Assembly: GCF_039548895.1 (NCBI RefSeq)
Contig: NZ_JBCLVG010000002.1
Reading direction: 5' to 3' (one strand)
Origin: Orlajensenia stereocauli
Lineage (GTDB): Bacteria > Actinomycetota > Actinomycetes > Actinomycetales > Microbacteriaceae
DNA: 64,000 bases
Below are positions 41,397 through 49,146 of this stretch, in pieces (position 1 is the stretch's first letter; each line of letters opens with the position of its first letter). The translations under genes and the position numbers were made by a program. Below the pieces are notes generated by a model that saw only the letters and a program-made list of their open reading frames with translations, was not told the origin of the DNA and did no database searches.

Positions 41397-42484
41397 GAGC
41401 GCTTCTCCCCTGCTGCGGCGACGACGGCGCGCGCGCCTTCAGCCTTCTGTGCGTTGTGTTCCGCGAGCTTGCGCCCGGTGCGCTTCTTCGAAGTCCGGGT
41501 CTCGACCGACGCGATGCGTCGGGAGATCAGGAAGTTCATCAGGCCGAACGCGACGATGATGATGAACAGGAGCCAGGCGATGGCCGACGCCTTTCCGAAG
41601 TCGCTGCGGTTGAAGGCCATGTCCCACAGGTAGAGCACTGTGGTCTGGTACTCCCGGTGCGGGCCGCCGAGTACTGAGCTCGACGGGTTGAACAGCTTCG
41701 GCTCCGTGAAGATCTGCAGGCCGCCGATGGTCGCGGTGATGATCACGAAGATCATGGTGGGGCGGATGCTCGGCAGCGTGATCGAGAAGAAGCGGCGGAA
41801 GGCACCGGCGCCGTCGAGGGCGGCCGACTCGTGGATGTCGCGCGGCACCGACTGCATGGCGGCGAGCAGGATGAGTGCGTTGTAGCCGGTCCAGCGCCAG
41901 TTGACCATCGAGGCGATCGCCACGTGCGAGGGGAAGGTCTCGGTCTTCCACATCACGGGGTCGAGGTTGAGCGCTTCGAGGATGTTGTTGATGAGGCCGT
42001 ACTTCTCGGAGAACGCGCTCGAGAAGATGATGGCGACGGCCACGGGGGTGACCACGTAGGGGATGAGAACGCTCATGCGCCAGAAGGTCTTGGCGCGGAT
42101 GTTCTGGTCGAGGACGGCCGCGATGAAGACGGCGGCGAGAAGCTGGGGGATGCACGAGAGCAGGAAGATGCTCACGGTGTTGAACAGCGAGTTCCAGAAG
42201 TACGGGTCAGTGAGCTCGTCCGTGTAGTTCTGGAATCCGACCCACTCGCCGGGGCCGGTGAGCAGGTCCCAGTCGTTCAGCGACACCACGAAGGTGTAGA
42301 CGAGCGGGAACAGGCCGATGAGGCCGAACAGCACGAAGAACGGTGCGACGTAGAGGTACGGCGACACCTTGTGGTCGAAGCGGCTCACGCGGTGCTTGAA
42401 CGGCACCTTCGCGGGCGACGCCTTCGCTGGCCGTGCCGCTGCCGGGGTGCTGCTCGTCTCCGGGGGACTGACTGTGGTGGTCAT
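41393..42484 (-). CDS. Carbohydrate ABC transporter permease (CebF-like)
   Basis: 363-residue CUT1 permease. A Pro/Ala-rich cytoplasmic head precedes the first helix (YLYVAPFFVLFGLIGLFPLV). QSVPRDIHESAALDGAGAFR is the EAA loop contacting the ATPase. ATG 42484 has GAGAGA upstream, and longer readings cross the intra-operon hairpin and are rejected. The C-terminal tail after the last helix is unusually long and basic (SKKRTGRKLAEHNAQKAEGA). Confidence 0.87.
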   Translation of the reverse strand: MTTTVSPPETSSTPAAARPAKASPAKVPFKHRVSRFDHKVSPYLYVAPFFVLFGLIGLFPLVYTFVVSLNDWDLLTGPGEWVGFQNYTDELTDPYFWNSLFNTVSIFLLSCIPQLLAAVFIAAVLDQNIRAKTFWRMSVLIPYVVTPVAVAIIFSSAFSEKYGLINNILEALNLDPVMWKTETFPSHVAIASMVNWRWTGYNALILLAAMQSVPRDIHESAALDGAGAFRRFFSITLPSIRPTMIFVIITATIGGLQIFTEPKLFNPSSSVLGGPHREYQTTVLYLWDMAFNRSDFGKASAIAWLLFIIIVAFGLMNFLISRRIASVETRTSKKRTGRKLAEHNAQKAEGARAVVAAAGEKRS

Positions 42485-42504
42485 GCTGTTCTCTCTCAAG
42501 GAAT

Positions 42505-42538
42505 GTGGCCCCCCGGAAACGGGTCTCCGGGGGGCCAC
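42505..42538 (-). terminator. Strong hairpin between the binding-protein and permease genes
   Basis: GTGGCCCCCCGG (42505-42516) and CCGGGGGGCCAC (42527-42538) pair over 12 bp (13 with A-T), loop about eight bases. It lies inside the operon, so it should lower permease expression or stabilise the binding-protein mRNA. Confidence 0.7.
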
Positions 42539-42555
42539 CGTGGAGCTGGTGTGAC

Positions 42556-43878
42556 TTACTTGAGGTCCAGGCTCTGCAGCGTGGTGAGTGCCTCGTTCCA
42601 CGCGTCGTCGCCTGAGGCGCCCTTGTCGAGCGACTGCGTGGCCGGTCCGAAGACCTGCTCCTGGATGACCGAGTCGTTCGGGCCCTTGTACTGGGCCACG
42701 ACGCCCTCGGCACGGGATCCGAGGATCTCGCCGATGGGGGCGTTGTTGAAGAACTTGGTCAGGTCGCTCTCGCCGGTGACACCCGGGTCGGTCTGCGCCT
42801 CGGTGACCGACGGGAAGGTGCCTGCAGCCTGGAAGGCGGAGACGGCCGACTTGGCGTCGGTCAGGTAGGCGGCCAGTGCGGCAGCCTCCTTCGGGTGCTT
42901 CGACGTGGTGGGAACGGTCAGGAACGTTCCACCCCAGTTGGCGGGGCCGCCGGGGAAGACATCCGCGAAGTCCCAGCCGGAGGTGGCGTCGCCACCAGCG
43001 GACTCGACCTGGCCCTTCACGACACCGAGCATCCAGCCCGGGCACATGAAGGTCGCGAAGGAACCGTCGGTGAAGGCCTTGCCCTTACCCCAGTCCCACT
43101 GAGCCTGGCCGCTGGAGAGGCCTGCAGCTGCGCCGCCGGCGAGCTTGTCCCACTGCGACTTGAGGTCGGCGTTGTCTTCGACGTTGAGCTCGCCGTCGGA
43201 GGAGTAGTAGCCCTCGGGGAGCTGGTTGACCATGGCGTTCCAGACGAAGCCGCTCTGGTCGTAGAAGGCCTTGCCGGTGGCTGCCTTGTACTGCTCGCCA
43301 ACCTTGAAGAAGTCATCCCACGTCGCGTCGTCGCCGCCGAAGAGCTCGGCGACGGCCTCGCGGTCGCCGGGCAGGCCGGCAGCCTCGAACAGCTTGCTGT
43401 TGTAGCAGAGGCCCTCGGGGCCGATGTCGGTGCCGTATCCGATGATGCGGCCGTCCTTGTCGGTGCCCTGCTTGAGCTTCCAGTCGACCCAGCGGTCCTT
43501 GATGTCGTTCGCACCGTACTCGGTGAGGTCGGTGAAGCTGTCGGAGACCGCCTGCACCTGGCCGAGCCAGCCTTCTTCGACGGCCTGCACGTCGGGGAGA
43601 CCGGCGCCTGCTGCCTGCTTGGTCTTCCAGTCGGTGAGTGCGTTTCCACCGGTGTCGATGTTCGTGGCCTTGATGGTGACGTTCGGGTTCTCTTCCTCGT
43701 ACTGCTTGTAGAGGTCGTCGAGTCCCATGGTTCCGAACGTCGTGACGGTCAGTTCGACCTTCTCGTCGGATGATCCCGATCCTGAATCGCCGGAGGATGA
43801 ACATCCGGTGGCGAGGAGGGCGATTGCTGCGACACCGGCGACGGCGGCAACAGCTGTGGTGCGTCGTGAAAGCTTCAC
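42556..43878 (-). CDS. Cello-oligosaccharide-type ABC substrate-binding lipoprotein (CebE-like)
   Basis: 440-residue extracellular receptor. GTG 43878 follows AGGGAG. The signal MKLSRRTTAVAAVAGVAAIALLATGC ends in the ATGC lipobox and is followed by a Ser/Gly/Asp linker. The mature part (VTTFGTMGLDDLYKQYEEENPNVT, PDVQAVEEGWLG, GYGTDIGPEGLCYN, FMCPGWMLGVV) is a family 1 sugar-binding protein. First gene of the operon, with three operators in its promoter. Cellobiose or cellotriose is the likely ligand from GH1, LacI and operator context. Confidence 0.88.
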   Translation of the reverse strand: MKLSRRTTAVAAVAGVAAIALLATGCSSSGDSGSGSSDEKVELTVTTFGTMGLDDLYKQYEEENPNVTIKATNIDTGGNALTDWKTKQAAGAGLPDVQAVEEGWLGQVQAVSDSFTDLTEYGANDIKDRWVDWKLKQGTDKDGRIIGYGTDIGPEGLCYNSKLFEAAGLPGDREAVAELFGGDDATWDDFFKVGEQYKAATGKAFYDQSGFVWNAMVNQLPEGYYSSDGELNVEDNADLKSQWDKLAGGAAAGLSSGQAQWDWGKGKAFTDGSFATFMCPGWMLGVVKGQVESAGGDATSGWDFADVFPGGPANWGGTFLTVPTTSKHPKEAAALAAYLTDAKSAVSAFQAAGTFPSVTEAQTDPGVTGESDLTKFFNNAPIGEILGSRAEGVVAQYKGPNDSVIQEQVFGPATQSLDKGASGDDAWNEALTTLQSLDLK

Positions 43879-43924
43879 GGTTCACTCCCTTGTGTGCGTG
43901 GACAATTGTTGTGGTGCGTGCGCT

Positions 43925-44018
43925 GAGAGCGCTCTCTCACTACCCTGTGAGAGCGCTCTCACGATTGCGTTCCGAGAATAAGCACTGCAGATGCCGGCTG
44001 TCAAGAGAGCGCTCTCAC
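43925..44018 (-). promoter_or_regulatory. Promoter of the cello-oligosaccharide operon with three CebR-type operators
   Basis: On the minus strand TTGACA (44004-43999) and TATTCT (43980-43975) have an 18-bp spacer. Operator 1, AAGAGAGCGCTCTCAC (44003-44018), abuts the -35. Operator 2, GTGAGAGCGCTCTCAC (43947-43962), covers the early transcribed region. Operator 3, GAGAGCGCTCTC (43925-43936), lies 22 bp from operator 2. The arrangement suits cooperative repression by the LacI protein encoded at the operon's end. Confidence 0.85.
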
Positions 44019-44118
44019 GGCGCCGATACGTTATGAACCCGTTACACGCCGATGACGGGACGGGGTCGGTCGAGTGACGCGCGACAGACGCGCGCCAGAC
44101 CCGATCCGCAGGCGCAGG

Positions 44119-46038
44119 TCAGGGCCGCTGCACCGGCAGTGATCCCGTGCGCGGGCCGGGGTCGAGCAGCGATCCGGTGATGTCGGCTGCCCGTTGCGCC
44201 TGCAGATCCGTCTGCAGTTCGTCGTCGGTTCTGGTCTCGGCTTCAGCAGCCTCAGCCTCCGCCCGATTGTCCGCCGCCTCCTGCAGCGCCGACTTCGCCC
44301 GGAGCGGCGGGGCTCGGAAGAACAGGGTGAGCACGAAGGCGATCAGAACGACGAACAGAGCGACCCAGTACACCTGAACCGCCGAGGCGTTGAAGCCCGC
44401 AAGGAACGGCTTCGTCAAGCGGGGATCGGCTCCGTTCAGGAACGACGTGTCGTCCAGTGTGCTGCTCCCGAACGACCCTCCCGTGCCGCTGTCGAGCTGC
44501 TCCAGGACCGTCGGGGTCACCTGGCTGACCACCTGGGCGCGCTGGGCGTCATCGCTCAGGTCGACCCCGGCCGGTAGCTGCGCCTCGATCGGAGTGACGA
44601 TGGGGGTGTAGATCGTCTCCATGATGGCCGCGTTCTCGGGCGCTGAGGCCACGGACGGGTCGAGGGCGGCGTCGAGCGCGTCCGCCAGGGTGTCCTGATC
44701 CGACAGCGAACCGACGATGTTCGCCGGCATCACGGTGAAGAGCAGCGACAGCAGCACGGCCGTGCCGAGGGTTCCGCCGATCTGGCGGAAGAAGGTGGAC
44801 GAACTGGTGGCGACGCCCATGTCGCGCAGGCCAACGGAATTCTGGCTCGCGATCGTGAGGGTCTGCATGAGCTGACCGAGACCGAGGCCGATGAGGAGCA
44901 TGGCCCCGGCGATGAACCAGTACGAGGAGTCGTACTGGAGGAAGGTGAGGTAGAGGAAACCGCCCGAGAGGAGGGCCGTGCCGATGGTCGGGAAGATCCT
45001 GTATCGGCCGGTGCGGGCGATGATCTGCCCGCTGGCGATGGAGGAGATCATGAGGCCCAGGATCATCGGCAGCATCTGGAGGCCGCTCTCCGTCGGGGTG
45101 GAGCCGAGGACGAGCTGCAGGTACAGCGGCAACGTGAGCATGGCGCCGAACATGCCGAAGCCGACGAAGACGCCGATGATCGTCGCCATCGAGAAGGTCG
45201 AGGAGCGGAAGAGCTTGAGCGGGATCAGCGCGTCGTCCTTCATGGCCGCCTCGATGAGGATGAACGCGATGATGCCCAGCACGCCGATCACGTAGCAGGC
45301 GATGGCGCCCGGGCTGCTCCATCCCCATTCCCGGCCCTCCTCGGCGACGAGCAGCAGGGGGACGAGCGCGATGATCACGGTGGCCGCCCCCCACCAGTCG
45401 ATGCGCACCGAGTACCGCTCGGTCTTCGGGAGGTGGAGGGAGCGCAGCACGATCGCGAGGGCGATGACGCCGATCGGCACGTTGATGAGGAACACCCAGC
45501 GCCAGCCGGCGATCCCGAGGATCTCCTCGGCTCCGGCGAACAGCCCGCCGACGAGAGGTCCGATGAGGCTCGAGATTCCGAACACCGCGAGGAAGTAGCC
45601 CTGGTACTTCGCGCGTTCGCGCGGAGCCAGCATGTCGCCCATGATCGCCAGGGGCATCGACATCAGGCCGCCGGCTCCCAGTCCCTGAACGGCCCGGAAC
45701 AGCGCGAGCTCGATCATCGAGGTCGAGAAGGTGGCGAGGATCGACCCGATGATGAAGATCACGATGGCGATGATGAACAGCGGTCGCCTTCCGAAGATGT
45801 CGGAGAGCTTCCCGTAGAGCGGTGTGGAGATCGTGGAGGTGATGAGGTATGCCGTCGTGACCCAGGCCTGTTGGCTGAGGCCGTGCAGGTCGTCGCCGAT
45901 CGTGCGGATCGCGGTGCCCACGACGGTCTGATCGAGCGCGGAGAGGAACATGCCCGCCATCAGCCCGAAGATCACGAACAGGATCTGGCGGTGCGACATG
46001 AGGGGCGTGGACGCCGGAGACTCCGCGGTGTTGGTCAC
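44119..46038 (-). CDS. MDR-type MFS transporter, DHA2 (EmrB/QacA) family
   Basis: 639-residue drug:proton antiporter with about fourteen helices. FGLMAGMFLSALDQTVVGTAIRTI is the DHA2 N-terminal motif, GKLSDIFGRRPLFI is motif A, and GYFLAVFGISSLIGPLVGG resembles motif C. A ~110-residue loop precedes the last helix, and the cytoplasmic tail is Ala/Glu-rich. TACGTT (46051-46046) lies seven bases before GTG 46038, so I choose this leaderless start over TTG 46047. Not obviously linked to the sugar genes. Confidence 0.88.
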   Translation of the reverse strand: MTNTAESPASTPLMSHRQILFVIFGLMAGMFLSALDQTVVGTAIRTIGDDLHGLSQQAWVTTAYLITSTISTPLYGKLSDIFGRRPLFIIAIVIFIIGSILATFSTSMIELALFRAVQGLGAGGLMSMPLAIMGDMLAPRERAKYQGYFLAVFGISSLIGPLVGGLFAGAEEILGIAGWRWVFLINVPIGVIALAIVLRSLHLPKTERYSVRIDWWGAATVIIALVPLLLVAEEGREWGWSSPGAIACYVIGVLGIIAFILIEAAMKDDALIPLKLFRSSTFSMATIIGVFVGFGMFGAMLTLPLYLQLVLGSTPTESGLQMLPMILGLMISSIASGQIIARTGRYRIFPTIGTALLSGGFLYLTFLQYDSSYWFIAGAMLLIGLGLGQLMQTLTIASQNSVGLRDMGVATSSSTFFRQIGGTLGTAVLLSLLFTVMPANIVGSLSDQDTLADALDAALDPSVASAPENAAIMETIYTPIVTPIEAQLPAGVDLSDDAQRAQVVSQVTPTVLEQLDSGTGGSFGSSTLDDTSFLNGADPRLTKPFLAGFNASAVQVYWVALFVVLIAFVLTLFFRAPPLRAKSALQEAADNRAEAEAAEAETRTDDELQTDLQAQRAADITGSLLDPGPRTGSLPVQRP

Positions 46039-46171
46039 AGCCCTCAACGTAGACCCGAGGGATCACGGGGGACAACGGGTCGGGGTGACGGAAGTGTTGA
46101 ATCCTCGGCTTCCGTGCTCCCGTATGCCACTCTCATAGGTTCCTCCGATGTTGGGTTGCTACCGTCCGAGG

Positions 46172-46858
46172 ATGCCCCGCTCCTCCCTGCAGTACTCGCG
46201 CGCCCTCGCGGCGCTCGCCATGACAGCGGCATCCGTCGCCGTCCTCGCCGCATGCTCCGGCCCCGTGGCGACAGCCGAGAAGACCGAGGCCGCACCGAAG
46301 GCGAGCACCTCGGCCGAGATCCCGGCTCCGGTGCAGGAGGCGTCGAAGGCGGAGTCGGCTCCGGCGGCGGCCGCACTCAGCGCCCCTGTGCAGGCGCAGA
46401 TCGACTATGCGCTCACGTACTGGCAGAACTACAACGAGGCCGAATACGGGGTACTCGGCGACAACGACTGCGTCAACTTCGCGAGCCAGACTCTCCTCGC
46501 CCGAGGATGGGTGCAGGACGACCAGTGGTTCCACGCTGACGACGTCTACTCGTCGAGCGACACCTGGCGCAGCTCCACATCATTCCGCGACTGGCTCGAG
46601 ACCCGACCAGACCTCGCGACCGCGCTCGACGACACTCAGCGCGACCAGGTGAGCGTCGGCGACATCGTGCAGTTCGACTGGGACCAGTCGGGCGACCGCG
46701 ATCACACGGGCATCGTGACCCGGGTGACCCATGAGAACGGCGGGACCCAGGTGTTCTTCGCCGGTCACACGCTCGACTCCGATTACCGCAGCGTCGACAC
46801 CGCCATCACCGAGGACCACCCTGGCGGTGCCGTCTACTACTGGCACATCGCCTCCTAG
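46172..46858 (+). CDS. Amidase-domain lipoprotein (putative Amidase_6)
   Basis: 228-residue exported protein. The signal SRALAALAMTAASVAVLAAC ends in an LAAC lipobox (Cys28), then an Ala/Glu linker. The catalytic domain (about 70-228) has ALTYWQNYNEAEYG, DNDCVNFASQTLLARGW (Cys100) and GDRDHTGIVTRV (His178), the putative amidase family often linked to cell walls. TACCGT lies six bases before ATG 46172, favouring this leaderless start over 46148. A paralogue lies at 47960, beyond a VanY-type gene. Confidence 0.82.
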   Translation: MPRSSLQYSRALAALAMTAASVAVLAACSGPVATAEKTEAAPKASTSAEIPAPVQEASKAESAPAAAALSAPVQAQIDYALTYWQNYNEAEYGVLGDNDCVNFASQTLLARGWVQDDQWFHADDVYSSSDTWRSSTSFRDWLETRPDLATALDDTQRDQVSVGDIVQFDWDQSGDRDHTGIVTRVTHENGGTQVFFAGHTLDSDYRSVDTAITEDHPGGAVYYWHIAS

Positions 46859-46955
46859 GCTCTGCGCTTCCGCTCGACCCCATGGCCGGCGCCTCCAGCG
46901 CGCCGCGCGCCGGCACTGACGCCGCCGGGACGTGCCGCCCGGATACATTAGAGCA

Positions 46956-47816
46956 ATGTCCGAGTCTCGAGCACACGGCGCCTCTCGTCGCGTGCGGCGC
47001 AACCGCACTATCGCCGTCGCGGCGACGGTGCTGGTGCTCGTCGCCGGCGCCACAGCTGCCGGAGTGATCTCGGGGGCGCAGGGCGACGACGGAGCCACCA
47101 CCGCACCCCCCTCCCGGTCGCCGAAGCCGTCGGCATCCGCGAGTCAGACGCCGACACCCACCCGTCCCGCCCCTGCGCAGACGCCCACGCCGACGGCAGT
47201 GCCCGGATTCGACAAGGCCGCTCGCTCGATCGACGACCCCGCGAGCATCTGGGTCGTCAGCGACAAGCTTCGCCCGCTGAATCCGGTGGACTACGAGCCC
47301 GCCGACCTCGTCGACGTGCCCGTCGCGCACACCTGGGATCCGGTGCTGCGGCAGGAGGCGTCGGATGCCGTCGTCGCGATGTTCCAGACCGCATCCGACG
47401 AGGCCGGCCTGGCCCTCGCGTCGAACAGCGCGTACCGCAGCTACTCGACGCAGCAGAACGTCTATGACAACGACGTCGCATCGCTCGGGCAGGAGGGCGC
47501 CGATCTGAGCACGGCCCGCCCGGGCTTCAGCGAGCACCAGACCGGACTCGCCATCGACATCGGGCCCGCATCCGGAGCCTGCTCCCTGAACCAGTGCTTC
47601 GCTGACACTCCCGAGGGCCAGTGGCTGGCCGCCAACGCGTACAGGTTCGGCTATCTGCTGCGCTATCCGGCCGACAAGGTGCCCGTCACGGGATTCGAGT
47701 TCGAGCCGTGGCACTACCGCTACATCGGCGTCGATCTCGCCGGCGAGATGCACCGTGTCGGCGTGACGACGCTCGAGGAGTTCTTCGGCCTTCCGGCCGC
47801 CCCGAACTATGGCTGA
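46956..47816 (+). CDS. D-alanyl-D-alanine carboxypeptidase family protein (M15, VanY-like)
   Basis: 286 residues. One N-terminal membrane helix (about 22-44) and a Thr/Pro/Ser-rich spacer place the M15 domain in the wall. ASNSAYRSYSTQQNVYDND, ARPGFSEHQTGLAIDI (His and Asp zinc ligands) and FEPWHYRYIG (third ligand) complete the peptidase site. It likely trims D-Ala from peptidoglycan stems. TACATT (46944-46949) precedes ATG 46956 by six bases, so leaderless. Sits between two amidase-like genes. Confidence 0.9.
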   Translation: MSESRAHGASRRVRRNRTIAVAATVLVLVAGATAAGVISGAQGDDGATTAPPSRSPKPSASASQTPTPTRPAPAQTPTPTAVPGFDKAARSIDDPASIWVVSDKLRPLNPVDYEPADLVDVPVAHTWDPVLRQEASDAVVAMFQTASDEAGLALASNSAYRSYSTQQNVYDNDVASLGQEGADLSTARPGFSEHQTGLAIDIGPASGACSLNQCFADTPEGQWLAANAYRFGYLLRYPADKVPVTGFEFEPWHYRYIGVDLAGEMHRVGVTTLEEFFGLPAAPNYG

Positions 47817-47959
47817 CAGTCGGACAACCGGTGTTCCGGACCGCCGGACTGTGGCATGAATATATGCGTTCCCATGAAATGTTGAGGATTCGTCCAGAAC
47901 CCTGCCATAACCGTGTGATGAGGTTACGGGTCTTCTGCTCGGCTACTCGAAACTGATTC

Positions 47960-49060
47960 ATGCTCCACCGCTCCACCAGTACCTCCACCCAGCCCACCCT
48001 CTTCTCCACCCTTCGCCTCATCGCCTCCCGCCGGCACCGCCGCGGCCAGCATGCCTCGCACTCGCCGTTCACGGCGGGCACAGCGCTGGTCGGCTGCGCC
48101 CTCGCGCTGAGCGTCACGGCCGGTGCCCTGACGATCGGTGCGACAGCGGGTGCTTCGGCGACGGATGCACCAGCCCAGGCTGCGGCATCCGCCAGCCCCG
48201 CGACTGGCGCCAAGCGCGACGCGACGATCACGCCCCTCAAGACGCCGACTCCCGTCGACGACGGGAAGCCCGTCATCGACACGCTGCCCGTCGTCACCTC
48301 GGGCCCCGTGACCGGCGGCACGACTGTGACCCTGTCGGGTGCGAACCTCAGCGTCGTCGCCTCTGTTTCCATCGGCGGCCAGCCCGCCCCGGTGCTCTCG
48401 GCGACGGATGAGACCGTCACGGTGGCGGCACCGGCGGCGGCGCGATACTCGGAGGGCACTGTTCCGATCACGGTGCTCGACACCACGGGGACCGCCGTGC
48501 CGCTCGACGTCACTCCGGCGACCACCCTCGCCGACCTCAACGTGAAGGGGTCTGCCGCGCCGGCCCTCACGTTCAGCTACACGCCCGACGAGCACATCAC
48601 AGCTCAGACGAACTACATGCTCACCTACTGGTCGAGCTACAACTGGCAGAACTACATGTCGATCGACGGTGCGGACTGCGCCAACTTCGCCAGCCAGGGG
48701 CTCATCGCCCGCGGCTGGACGATGGATGCCGACTGGTGGTACGCCGCCGACGGCCAGACCAGTCCGTCCTGGATCAGTTCCACCGCGCTCTACACCTACC
48801 TGGGCGCACACCCGGAGCGCGCGACCTACCTCGGCGGCGACCGCACGAACGTGAAGGTCGGCGACATCGCCCAGTTCGACTGGGACGACTCGGGTGACCT
48901 CGACCACACCACCACCGTGACCCGCGTGGACCACACGGCTGATGGAGTGAAGGTCTACGTGGCCGGCCACACCAAGGACTCCGACTACTGGGACGTCGAC
49001 GAGGCGATCGCCACCGGCGGGGGCACAGTGCAGTTCTGGGGCATCAAGAACCAGGTGTGA
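47960..49060 (+). CDS. Secreted IPT/TIG plus amidase-domain protein
   Basis: 366 residues. A long basic head and hydrophobic stretch (TAGTALVGCALALSVTAGALTIG) form the export signal. An IPT/TIG-like beta domain follows (about 105-185, PVVTSGPVTGGTTVTLSGAN). The C-terminal domain repeats the 46172 protein: YMLTYWSSYNWQNY, DGADCANFASQGLIARGW (Cys) and DLDHTTTVTRVDH (His). It probably cleaves an amide in the wall, with the TIG domain as binding module. An in-frame TGA six bases before ATG fixes the upstream limit. Followed by the palindromic repeat. Confidence 0.8.
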   Translation: MLHRSTSTSTQPTLFSTLRLIASRRHRRGQHASHSPFTAGTALVGCALALSVTAGALTIGATAGASATDAPAQAAASASPATGAKRDATITPLKTPTPVDDGKPVIDTLPVVTSGPVTGGTTVTLSGANLSVVASVSIGGQPAPVLSATDETVTVAAPAAARYSEGTVPITVLDTTGTAVPLDVTPATTLADLNVKGSAAPALTFSYTPDEHITAQTNYMLTYWSSYNWQNYMSIDGADCANFASQGLIARGWTMDADWWYAADGQTSPSWISSTALYTYLGAHPERATYLGGDRTNVKVGDIAQFDWDDSGDLDHTTTVTRVDHTADGVKVYVAGHTKDSDYWDVDEAIATGGGTVQFWGIKNQV

Positions 49061-49071
49061 GCGTTCGTACA

Positions 49072-49142
49072 GCTCGCAGAGGCCCGACGAGTTCGCGCTC
49101 GAAGCGCTTCGAGCGCGGACGCCGTCCGGCTCTCAGCGAGCG
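49072..49142. repeat. Palindromic 3'-end repeat, copy 3
   Basis: A 71-bp compact copy with adjoining arms around CGAAGCGCTTCG, ends CTCGCAGAGG / CTCAGCGAGCG. It lies exactly between the convergent amidase (12 bp) and pgm (4 bp) stops, an obvious place for a bidirectional terminator. Confidence 0.78.
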
Positions 49143-49146
49143 ATCG

